Shown: positions 1-6,173 of the stretch, piece by piece
Layout of the letters: the number at the start of each line of letters is the position of its first letter
Numbering within the stretch: position 1 is the stretch's first letter
NCBI GenBank assembly: GCA_019038735.1
Contig: JAHOYW010000230.1
Coordinates: 1-7,178 of the forward strand
Source: Victivallales bacterium
GTDB taxonomy: Bacteria > Verrucomicrobiota > Lentisphaeria > Victivallales > Victivallaceae
Reading direction: 5' to 3'
Length of the DNA stretch: 7,178 bases
The notes under the pieces: generated by a model
What the model was told of the DNA's origin: nothing
Seen by the model: the letters and a program-made list of their open reading frames with translations, nothing else
Database searches by the model: none
Translations under genes and position numbers: made by a program

Positions 1-507
1 ACTTGCCGTTCATCAACAAAAGAAGCGTTTCAAGGCACTCGCAGTCTTTGCTTATCCAATGGAACACCACGCTCAATTCAAATCAAAGGAAAAGAAAGAA
101 AAATCTTAATTTCCGGTTCAGCCTATACGTCAAAGCTAATTGTATTAAAGCCGGATACGATATATAAATTAAGTTTTTTTGTAAAAATCACAAAACAAAT
201 TGACAATGAAATGAATTTCCAAGGAATAGGAGTCTCTTTATCTTTTATGGATTATAAGAAAAAAGCTATTCCAGGTGGTTTGTTCAGTGCTCTTTATTCG
301 ATTAACGCAATAATGCAGGAAGAATACCTTAATAAGTGGGTCTATGTAGAAGCATACGATATCACAGATCAATATACACATTTTGGTCGTATCAATATCA
401 CTAAAAAGATATCAGGTATTACTTATGTTGACATGCTCGAACTGCGCGAAGTTAAAGAGCGTGATTTTCCAGAAATTATTGTCGAAGAAATCATCAAGAT
501 TAAATAG
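1..507 (+). CDS. C-terminal part of a large protein with a jelly-roll, carbohydrate-binding-like domain (5' end outside window)
   Basis: The reading frame is open from base 1 to the TAG at 505-507, giving 168 codons with no stop. The in-frame ATG at 211 is therefore almost certainly internal and not the start. The visible part looks like a beta-sandwich: a 'G-T-R-S-L-x-L-S-N-G' strand near residues 12-21, a 'L-K-P-D-T-I-Y-K-L-S-F-F-V-K' strand near residues 48-61, and a closing 'Y-V-D-M-L-E-L-R-E-V' strand near residues 143-152. This pattern is usual in CBM4/9-type or galactose-binding-like modules attached to glycoside hydrolases and other secreted proteins, especially in Lentisphaerae and Planctomycetes. 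No catalytic domain is visible, so the activity of the full protein cannot be named. The last residues (rich in Ile, Glu and Lys) trail beyond the domain. The stop lies inside the 3' end of the convergent AraC gene (8-base overlap). That this is a real coding end is well supported; the carbohydrate-binding role is inference from fold-like pattern only. Confidence 0.72.
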   Translation, partial: TCRSSTKEAFQGTRSLCLSNGTPRSIQIKGKERKILISGSAYTSKLIVLKPDTIYKLSFFVKITKQIDNEMNFQGIGVSLSFMDYKKKAIPGGLFSALYSINAIMQEEYLNKWVYVEAYDITDQYTHFGRINITKKISGITYVDMLELREVKERDFPEIIVEEIIKIK

Positions 508-1324
508 CCTTATTCATGAGTTTTCTTCGTAAAAACCTAGGGCTTTGCCCGTGATAGTTTTTCACCATTCTGGAGAAATAATGAATATTATTAAAGCCGA
601 CCATTTGAGCAATGCCGCTAAGACTTAAATTGGGATCAAGCATTAAATAGGCGGCCTGCTCCATCCTAACGCTAATCAAATATTGAATTGGTGAACAAGA
701 AAAATAGTGTTTGAATCGTTTACTGAAATGAGCGAGCGAGACCTCAATCATCTCTGCCAGCTCCGGGATCTGGATTGGTTTTGCGTAATTATCGGAAATA
801 AACTGCTTCACCATTAAGTATTTTTGCGGAATACGGGGAACTATATCCTTAGTGTCAACATCCCGCGATATTGTCCGCAAAAGATTCTGCAGCAAATTAC
901 GTATTATTCGCATATCGACAGGATCATATTCTGAAAGCTCCCTGAAAATGGCATCATAAGTATCCAAAACAATTTGACGATTTTTGATAGACAGTGCCTG
1001 ATTGCAGGGGAAGCTGTCCAGACATTCTTCCGCAAAGGGACCGCCAAAAATAATATAACTGTTTTCCCACTGCTGCTCATTGTGCCCCTGTCTGATGGGG
1101 GTTCCTTTTGTCCAGGCGACCAAAGTATCGGAGCTACAGTCTTGGTGTCCATTTTTATCAACAACTTGAATTGGTCTATGGTAATAGGAGAAGAAACAAG
1201 CCTTATTTACATAGAATGCGTTAAGGTTGTTTGGCGGCATCAAATGATGCAATACAATTTTCTCTATCCAAAAATCTCCTTTGCTATCTTCAGGATGACT
1301 TATATATGTACGAAAAGGATTCAT
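500..1324 (-). CDS. AraC/XylS-family transcriptional regulator
   Basis: This is a 274-residue DNA-binding regulator. The C-terminal ~100 residues (about 169-272) show the full AraC double helix-turn-helix. The first HTH is at about 186-207 ('I-P-E-L-A-E-M-I-E-V-S' then 'H-F-S-K-R-F-K'). A linking helix follows with 'P-I-Q-Y-L-I-S-V-R-M-E-Q-A'. The second HTH is at about 236-257 ('I-A-Q-M-V-G-F-N-N-I-H-Y-F-S-R'), closed by the family's 'G-Q-S-P-R-F-L-R-R'. The N-terminal part looks like a cupin-type ligand-binding domain, as in regulators of sugar use. The ATG at 1324 is chosen over an in-frame TTG at 1393. The TTG would add 23 mostly hydrophobic residues not expected before a cupin domain. 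The ATG has no clear Shine-Dalgarno sequence, so the start stays somewhat open. The gene is divergent from the amidohydrolase gene, a layout typical of an AraC protein controlling its neighbour and often itself. Its 3' end overlaps the upstream convergent gene by 8 bases. The ligand is unknown. Confidence 0.93.
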   Translation of the reverse strand: MNPFRTYISHPEDSKGDFWIEKIVLHHLMPPNNLNAFYVNKACFFSYYHRPIQVVDKNGHQDCSSDTLVAWTKGTPIRQGHNEQQWENSYIIFGGPFAEECLDSFPCNQALSIKNRQIVLDTYDAIFRELSEYDPVDMRIIRNLLQNLLRTISRDVDTKDIVPRIPQKYLMVKQFISDNYAKPIQIPELAEMIEVSLAHFSKRFKHYFSCSPIQYLISVRMEQAAYLMLDPNLSLSGIAQMVGFNNIHYFSRMVKNYHGQSPRFLRRKLMNKAI

Positions 1325-1408
1325 AAGACAAAATAGTGCAATAATAATACAATAAAAGATTAAATAGCGACACTTAATAACATAAATATACAAGTAATTA
1401 ACATATTT

Positions 1409-1460
1409 GTCTATTTATTTCTTGAATTTTTTGGTCTATATTTAAGAACAAGCGTCTAAT
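1409..1460 (+). repeat. Three direct GTCTA repeats, candidate AraC-protein binding sites
   Basis: GTCTAT begins at 1409, GTCTAT at 1434 and GTCTAAT at 1454, all in the same orientation and 25 and 20 bases apart. AraC-family proteins usually bind direct half-sites about two helical turns apart, one per monomer, close to or overlapping the -35 box, so copy two and copy three (20 bases) fit best. The third copy overlaps the proposed -10 box, and binding there would tend to block transcription. The short, AT-rich words could be chance; no related promoter was available for comparison. Confidence 0.35.
1431..1460 (+). promoter_or_regulatory. Candidate promoter of the amidohydrolase gene
   Basis: A TTGGTC at 1431-1436 and a TCTAAT at 1455-1460 are separated by 18 bases. 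The -10 element matches the sigma-70 consensus at five of six positions. The -35 matches only at the first three, as expected for a promoter that needs an activator. A start near 1467 would leave an untranslated leader of about 35 bases containing the ribosome binding site. Confidence 0.35.
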
Positions 1461-1486
1461 AAGTAGCGAAAAGAATATAATAACAT

Positions 1487-1494
1487 AAGAAGGA
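1487..1494 (+). promoter_or_regulatory. Ribosome binding site of the amidohydrolase gene
   Basis: AAGAAGGA lies 8 bases before the ATG at 1503. It is the clearest Shine-Dalgarno sequence in the window and fixes the start of the downstream gene. Confidence 0.75.
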
Positions 1495-1502
1495 AAATAA
1501 TT

Positions 1503-2798
1503 ATGTGGAAAAGTAAAGCGTTAAAGTTTGCAGAGTTAAGAAACTATATTGATACGATTCCGGTTATTGAAACCCATCAACATTATGTGGGAATCTGCCC
1601 AAAAGATGAAGAGCTCGATATCCTAGCTGTATTATGCTTGGGATACCATCGCAGCGACCTTTGGAGCTGTGCTGACGATTTCGCGAATGACGTATGTGCT
1701 TATATTTCTGATAAGGAAGTCGCATTTGATAAACGTTTTAAAACATGGGATAAGTACTGGAAACGAACCCGTAATACGGCTTATGCCAAAGCATTCTTTG
1801 AGGGCTTTAAGGCTTGCTGGGGAATTGACGATCTAAAGAAAAGTACCCTCATCAAACTCCAGGAACGTATGCGCAGGGAGCGGGACAGTGATTTTTATCA
1901 GAAGATGTATGAAAAATTCAATATCAAGGCGATGATAGTCAATGTCGAACTCGTTGATATTTTAGAAAAAAAAGTTGACTTTTCCCCGATTTGCCGATTT
2001 GTCTTTGACTTGCCAGGCTATCATTCGCTTTTCAATATTAACGACATCCGAAAAGCTCATTTGAAAAACGAACAGAAACGCGCCATCATATCTCTGGATG
2101 ATTACCTGGAAGCATTTGAACTTTACCTGAAAAAAGCTATCGAATTTGGTATTGTCGGTATAAAAGACCAAACCGCCTACCGTCGCTGTATCAATTACCG
2201 GAATGTGGCAAAATCCGATGCTGAAAACATATTTAATAAGATTATGGAACGCCCCCGCGATGCGTTCGGCACTGAGGAAATCCAGCCGCTGGATGATTTC
2301 CTTTTTCATGAATTTATGAAAATGGCGGCAAAATATAAGCTGCCGGTTCAAATCCATACGGGACACATGGCGGGAATTCGTAATGATATAATGAAAACCA
2401 ATCCAGCCCATTTAACCAGCGTACTGGAACTGCATCAGGATGTTAGCTTTGACTTGTTTCACGGCGGCTGGCCGTTTATGGGGGAATATCTATTCTTGGG
2501 GAAAAATTATCCAAACGTAAACTTGGATATGTGTTGGTGTAATTCAATCGACCCATTATATTCTGTCGAATTCTTCAAACGTGCCATCATGACGGTTCCA
2601 CAAAGCAAAATATCCGGTTTTGGCGGTGATTGCGGCAGCATTGAAGTCCATATCGGCTATTTGATTCAGGCGTGCGACAATATCGCCATCGCGCTCTCTG
2701 AATTGATTGACTCCGGCTGGCTTGACCTTGAAGAAGCAAAACAAGTCGCCGTTGCCTTGCTACACGACAATCCGGCAAGGATTTTCGGGATAAAATAA
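1503..2798 (+). CDS. Amidohydrolase-superfamily metal-dependent hydrolase (PF04909/COG2159-like), substrate unknown
   Basis: This 431-residue probable cytoplasmic enzyme has a TIM-barrel metal site. Visible metal-ligand candidates, in the family's usual order, are H25 and H27 in 'I-E-T-H-Q-H' at the end of the first strand, H285 (or H288) in 'P-V-Q-I-H-T-G-H', H320 in 'D-L-F-H-G-G-W-P', and D376 in 'G-F-G-G-D-C-G'. K221 in 'V-G-I-K-D' is a possible active-site lysine. The end 'D-N-P-A-R-I-F-G' is the family's typical closing helix. ACMSD-type members are roughly 300-340 residues. The extra length lies mainly at about 40-140 in a charged, Trp- and Arg-rich helical insert, recalling uronate-isomerase-like and sugar-acid members of the superfamily. 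There is no signal peptide. A strong ribosome binding site supports the ATG. The gene is divergent from an AraC regulator, suggesting inducible expression in catabolism. It ends 6 bases from the convergent RodZ-like gene. Family membership is firm; hydrolase, lactonase, decarboxylase and isomerase activities all remain possible. Confidence 0.92.
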   Translation: MWKSKALKFAELRNYIDTIPVIETHQHYVGICPKDEELDILAVLCLGYHRSDLWSCADDFANDVCAYISDKEVAFDKRFKTWDKYWKRTRNTAYAKAFFEGFKACWGIDDLKKSTLIKLQERMRRERDSDFYQKMYEKFNIKAMIVNVELVDILEKKVDFSPICRFVFDLPGYHSLFNINDIRKAHLKNEQKRAIISLDDYLEAFELYLKKAIEFGIVGIKDQTAYRRCINYRNVAKSDAENIFNKIMERPRDAFGTEEIQPLDDFLFHEFMKMAAKYKLPVQIHTGHMAGIRNDIMKTNPAHLTSVLELHQDVSFDLFHGGWPFMGEYLFLGKNYPNVNLDMCWCNSIDPLYSVEFFKRAIMTVPQSKISGFGGDCGSIEVHIGYLIQACDNIAIALSELIDSGWLDLEEAKQVAVALLHDNPARIFGIK

Positions 2799-2804
2799 TT
2801 GGTA

Positions 2805-3536
2805 TTAATTTGTTGTTGCGGGCAATTCCGTGGCTTCAATGATAATTGGAGCCTGTATCGTTTTGAGCCTTTCCCGGTCAAATTTTTCCGCGGCAGTCGG
2901 AGTCAAATCATTGATAGTTTTTGCTTTTGAAGGCGCGGAAAGCATAAATACAGCAAGCCCTACTAAAGCAATAGAAAATACCAACGCTCCTAACAAGAGC
3001 CAGGCAAAATGACGTATCTTTTTTTGATTATCTTCATCAACTTCATGATCAATATTAATATTTTCGATTAAATCAGGAGAAAAAGAACTGTCAAGCTTAG
3101 TTTTTAGTTCATTGATAATAGCTGCGATCTCATGTTCAGGAACCTTATAACACGAACAAAGTTTACGGGCATAAGCTAAAATATAAACAGATGGCAGTTC
3201 AAGACGAAGTTTTTCCGCCTCAAGAAGCTCAATATATTCCGCCTTGATCTTCGTTGTCTGTTCAACTTGAGCTATGCTGTAATCATTTTTAAAACGCATA
3301 TCCTGCAAAAATTTACCAAAAGAACCAACTCCTAAAGCAAGATGACCATCCTCAAAATCCCCAGAAGATTTTTTCTTCTTCTTGCTTTTCTTTCTGGCTT
3401 CCTCTGTTTTTGCAACTTTATCTTCCTTAACAGGCTTTAATGCACCATCAGAACTTATGTCCAAATCCAATGACAATTGTTCATGGATATAGTCGTTTTC
3501 TTCTTTTGCTTCTTTATCTTTATCAAATAAATCCAT
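2805..3536 (-). CDS. RodZ-like membrane protein with cytoplasmic helix-turn-helix domain
   Basis: This 243-residue protein is probably anchored in the inner membrane with its N-terminus inside. Residues 1-68 form a charged, low-complexity extension with a lysine-rich tract at about 49-57. Residues about 70-135 match the RodZ/HTH_25 pattern: 'F-G-K-F-L-Q', 'S-I-A-Q-V-E-Q-T-T-K-I', 'Y-I-E-L-L-E-A' and 'L-P-S-V-Y-I-L-A-Y-A-R'. A single membrane helix spans about 177-199. Only about 44 residues follow it, rich in Thr, Pro and Ala. In E. coli, RodZ binds MreB through this kind of HTH and helps keep rod shape. Here the HTH lies much further from the N-terminus and the large outer domain of classical RodZ is missing, so the name is 'RodZ-like' and the role in shape or division is inferred. 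The gene starts 17 bases after the ftsK stop on the same strand, so the two are probably cotranscribed; its ribosome binding site is weak. A general HTH membrane regulator is the alternative. Confidence 0.85.
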   Translation of the reverse strand: MDLFDKDKEAKEENDYIHEQLSLDLDISSDGALKPVKEDKVAKTEEARKKSKKKKKSSGDFEDGHLALGVGSFGKFLQDMRFKNDYSIAQVEQTTKIKAEYIELLEAEKLRLELPSVYILAYARKLCSCYKVPEHEIAAIINELKTKLDSSFSPDLIENINIDHEVDEDNQKKIRHFAWLLLGALVFSIALVGLAVFMLSAPSKAKTINDLTPTAAEKFDRERLKTIQAPIIIEATELPATTN

Positions 3537-3553
3537 TATTACCGATCTTCAAA

Positions 3554-5968
3554 TTAGGGATTATCAATTTCATCAAAAACGAGAATTTCACGTTTAGAAC
3601 CACCTGGCCCGGGAGGACCAACAATATTTCGCTCTTCAAGGGTCTCTATTAATTCAGCCGCGCGATTATAACCAATCTTTAAACGCCGCTGTAAATAACT
3701 GGTGCTGACTTTTTGTTCCATTACAACAATTTCCAAGGCCTGCGCGAGAAGCTCGCCATCTCCAGGATGTAAATATTTTTTAATAATCGGAGCGACGTCA
3801 GGGACGTCGTCAATAGATGCTTCCCCTGTATTATCACCAGAGAAGCCTTCTCCTTGGCTCTGCTCTTCTTCTGAAATAATTTTCTTGTTAAATTCCTGAT
3901 CAGCCTGACCCGAAACAAAATCAACTATTTTAGCAATATCCGCATCTTCCACCCAAGCTCCCTGAATACGCTCAAGCACCGCTGAACCCGGAGGAACTAA
4001 TAACATATCACCGCGCCCCAAAAGAGTTTCAGCTCCTTTTTGGTCAAGAATAACCCGACTGTCAACGATTGAGCCAACCCGGAAAGCTATGCGGGTCGGC
4101 AAATTAGCCTTGATTACACCTGTAATAATATTAGTTGACGGACGCTGGGTAGCGATAACTATATGAACCCCGGCGGCACGACCTTTCTGGGCAATTCTAG
4201 CAATAGATGTCTCTACCTCAGCTTTAGAATCGGTCATCATAATATCAGCTAACTCATCAATAATAACCATTAAAACCGGCAGTTTTTCAGGTATAGGCTT
4301 ACCGTCCTTATCGAAAATCAACTCCGTTCCTATATGGCGGGAATTATATCCAGATAAATTCTTAACTTTAGCTTTAGCCAAAATGCGGTATCGGGTTTCC
4401 ATTTCGTTGACAACCCAACGCAAAGCAATTGGTACTTTGTGCGGATCATTGACTACCGGAGTAATCAAATGCGGCAGAGTGGAATACATTTCCATTTCCA
4501 CAACCTTTGGATCAACCATTATTAAACGTAAATCTTCGGGAGAAAATCTTAATAATAGACTCATAATAAGAGTATTCATGCAGACACTTTTACCACTTCC
4601 CGTAGCTCCGGCAATCAAAAGATGCGGAGCTTTTGCCAAGTCCAGAATAATAGGTTTGCCGCCAACATCCCTCCCCAGTACAACCGGAATTTCTGACGTA
4701 GTCTGATTCCATTGCGAACTTTCAAACATCGAACGTAAATAAACAGCTTCCGCCTTGGCATTCGGGGCTTCTACGCCAACTGCGTTCTTACCCGGAATAG
4801 GAGCAAGGATACGAATACTTTGAGCTTCCAGTTCCATAGCTATATTATTGCCGATATTAGCAACTTTTTCTACTTTAACTCCGGGAGCCAGCGTAACTTC
4901 ATAACGAGTTACGCGTGGACCGCTGATAATGCCGGAAACTTGTCCATCAACATTAAAACTTTCCAGAGTCTGCTGAAGAATTGAACGACAACGATCAATA
5001 TCAGCACTGCTCTCTCCACTGGCTTCAGGACCTTTAGAAAGCATCGTAACTGGTGGCAAAATATATTCATTCTGTTTTTTGGGAGTCGCAAGCGCATCAC
5101 CTTTTACGGTTGAATGAATAGCCGGCTCCGCACTGTTCAGCTCAGAGTCGGGAAGCGGTTTCACTTCCGGCTGTTTTACAGCAGTAGATTCTTGACGCAA
5201 ATTGAGTAATGCTTCTCGAGAATCTTCTAAATTTTCATTTATCGGCACAGGAAGCGGAGTGGGCAAGGGACTGTTTTCTTCATATTCATCATCTTTCTGG
5301 AAGCGTTTGGCAAATCCATTCACCGCGACCGCGGCTCCGGGAGCCTTAGCTACTAAAGCCCTAGCTACAACGAGCCAGTCAGCAAGCCAGATAAAAATCA
5401 GTCCGGCAAAAACAAAAACGCCGGCAATAACAAGCGTTCCGACTGTACCGATAAAACGCCGGACATAGCCAGCTGGAATACCCTCCGCCAAAGATGGAGG
5501 AGCAGCTAGAATTTGTCCAATCACACCTCCGGAAAGAGCTGACTCAGGCATGCTTGAACGACCTATTCCAAGTTCATCGGTCAGATTAACAAAGCTTTCC
5601 GGAGTACTCGCAAACAACACCGCTGTACCTAAAATAAGCACTAACAAGGCTCCTGAATAAGCTTTCCGGGAAGTAGGATAATGAAGTAGAGGACGCAAGG
5701 CACAAATAACCAGCAGACCAACAATCGGAAAAGCCGCGACTCCAAAAAAGTAAAAACAGTAACGAGAAAAATAAGCACCAGCATAGCCGATCCAATTTTG
5801 TATCAAGCCCTCACTACCGCCGTCAAGAATTGAATTGTCCGCCGCGCTATGAGAAAGCAGAGACAAAATAATCAATAAAGTAGTGGCAAGATAAAATGCG
5901 TATCTCAATTTAAAGACTCCACCTTCCAATGTTTTTCCGCTTTCTTTATTGTCTTTTGTCTTTGTCAT
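3554..5968 (-). CDS. ftsK: FtsK/SpoIIIE-family DNA translocase
   Basis: This complete 804-residue septal DNA pump moves chromosome ends away from the closing division site and promotes dimer resolution. The N-terminal part has four membrane segments (about 23-39, 66-92, 104-121 and 173-200). A Pro/Glu/Ser-rich linker runs from about 222 to 315, followed by the alpha and beta motor domains. Walker A is 'G-A-T-G-S-G-K-S' at 454-461. Walker B is 'V-I-I-D-E-L-A-D' at 568-575. The family block 'Q-K-G-R-A-A-G-V-H-I-V-I-A-T-Q-R-P-S' lies at 594-611. After an acidic spacer (about 690-725), a winged-helix gamma domain (about 738-797) carries 'V-S-T-S-Y-L-Q-R-R-L-K-I-G-Y-N-R-A-A', which in the family reads KOPS-like polar DNA sequences. 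The length is close to Bacillus SpoIIIE and far below E. coli FtsK, because the linker is short. The ATG at 5968 precedes the first membrane helix by about 20 residues; the upstream ribosome binding site is weak. All motor motifs are intact. It is the first gene of a likely two-gene unit with the RodZ-like gene. Confidence 0.98.
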   Translation of the reverse strand: MTKTKDNKESGKTLEGGVFKLRYAFYLATTLLIILSLLSHSAADNSILDGGSEGLIQNWIGYAGAYFSRYCFYFFGVAAFPIVGLLVICALRPLLHYPTSRKAYSGALLVLILGTAVLFASTPESFVNLTDELGIGRSSMPESALSGGVIGQILAAPPSLAEGIPAGYVRRFIGTVGTLVIAGVFVFAGLIFIWLADWLVVARALVAKAPGAAVAVNGFAKRFQKDDEYEENSPLPTPLPVPINENLEDSREALLNLRQESTAVKQPEVKPLPDSELNSAEPAIHSTVKGDALATPKKQNEYILPPVTMLSKGPEASGESSADIDRCRSILQQTLESFNVDGQVSGIISGPRVTRYEVTLAPGVKVEKVANIGNNIAMELEAQSIRILAPIPGKNAVGVEAPNAKAEAVYLRSMFESSQWNQTTSEIPVVLGRDVGGKPIILDLAKAPHLLIAGATGSGKSVCMNTLIMSLLLRFSPEDLRLIMVDPKVVEMEMYSTLPHLITPVVNDPHKVPIALRWVVNEMETRYRILAKAKVKNLSGYNSRHIGTELIFDKDGKPIPEKLPVLMVIIDELADIMMTDSKAEVETSIARIAQKGRAAGVHIVIATQRPSTNIITGVIKANLPTRIAFRVGSIVDSRVILDQKGAETLLGRGDMLLVPPGSAVLERIQGAWVEDADIAKIVDFVSGQADQEFNKKIISEEEQSQGEGFSGDNTGEASIDDVPDVAPIIKKYLHPGDGELLAQALEIVVMEQKVSTSYLQRRLKIGYNRAAELIETLEERNIVGPPGPGGSKREILVFDEIDNP

Positions 5969-6145
5969 ATAATAAATGTTTCTATATATATTAATGTTTG
6001 TTTATTAAAACTCTTTCAATAAAAAAAGAATCACTATAAATAATTACAATCATTTTGCACTATATTCAAGGCGTATTGCATGCTATTTATCAATAAAAAT
6101 TTGTTAAAGTGGAAAAATGGTTATATTTTATTAGAACAAGTTATG

Positions 6146-6151
6146 TATAAT
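6146..6151 (+). promoter_or_regulatory. Consensus -10 box of the YihY-family gene
   Basis: TATAAT matches the sigma-70 consensus exactly. It lies 22 bases before the ATG, giving a leader of about 16 bases that still includes the ribosome binding site. No good -35 box stands at 16-18 bases. A second possible promoter further up uses TTGTTA at 6101-6106 with TATTTT at 6124-6129 (17-base spacing). Confidence 0.4.
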
Positions 6152-6162
6152 ATTATTTTTAT

Positions 6163-6166
6163 GGAG
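6163..6166 (+). promoter_or_regulatory. Ribosome binding site of the YihY-family gene
   Basis: GGAG stands 7 bases before the ATG at 6174 and supports that start. It overlaps an ATG-GAG-TGA triplet run beginning at 6161, a two-codon frame that is probably accidental. Confidence 0.65.
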
Positions 6167-6173
6167 TGAAAAT

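Larger units (their letters stand above)
1325..1502. promoter_or_regulatory. Divergent regulatory region between the AraC regulator and the amidohydrolase
   Basis: This is a 178-base, very AT-rich gap between two divergent starts, with no gene of its own. It contains three direct GTCTA copies (1409, 1434, 1454), an imperfect inverted repeat (1419-1427 with 1440-1448), a plausible plus-strand promoter ending near 1460 and a good ribosome binding site before the amidohydrolase. A TATAAT at 1476-1481 also matches a -10 box, but transcription from it would begin at about the ribosome binding site, so it is a poor candidate. On the minus strand, TATTAT-like boxes occur at 1341-1349 without a clear -35. 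Position and content suggest joint control by the AraC protein; this is inference. Confidence 0.6.
5969..6173. promoter_or_regulatory. Divergent AT-rich promoter region between ftsK and the YihY-family gene
   Basis: This is a 205-base gap with no open frame worth calling. The plus-strand side has a consensus -10 box and ribosome binding site for the YihY-family gene. On the ftsK side, minus-strand boxes such as TATAGT (6033-6038) and a TTGAAA (6013-6018) are present but none pairs well at normal spacing. A GCATGC palindrome sits at 6078-6083. No clear operator, terminator or riboswitch fold is visible. Confidence 0.55.

Noticed and set aside
52..60. DnaA-box-like TTATCCAAT
   Set aside because: It is a single imperfect match inside coding sequence with no cluster, so there is no support for an origin.
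211..507. Free-standing 98-residue gene starting at ATG 211
   Set aside because: The same frame is open back to base 1 with protein-like beta-strand content, and no ribosome binding site precedes 211. It is the end of a longer gene.
540..550. GGGC-TTT-GCCC hairpin as a terminator for the leftmost gene
   Set aside because: It has a stem of only four pairs inside the AraC coding sequence, with no uridine run directly after it.
974..1336. Plus-strand 120-residue open frame
   Set aside because: It is antisense to the AraC gene, whose family motifs are clear; the product resembles no family.
1476..1481. TATAAT as the main -10 box of the amidohydrolase
   Set aside because: The transcript would start at about the ribosome binding site and there is no -35 at normal spacing; the TCTAAT at 1455 is a better fit.
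1962..2411. Minus-strand 149-residue open frame
   Set aside because: It is a shadow of the amidohydrolase gene on the opposite strand, with no ribosome binding site or recognisable motif.
4383..4706. Plus-strand 107-residue open frame
   Set aside because: It lies opposite the conserved FtsK motor domain and is a by-product of that coding sequence.
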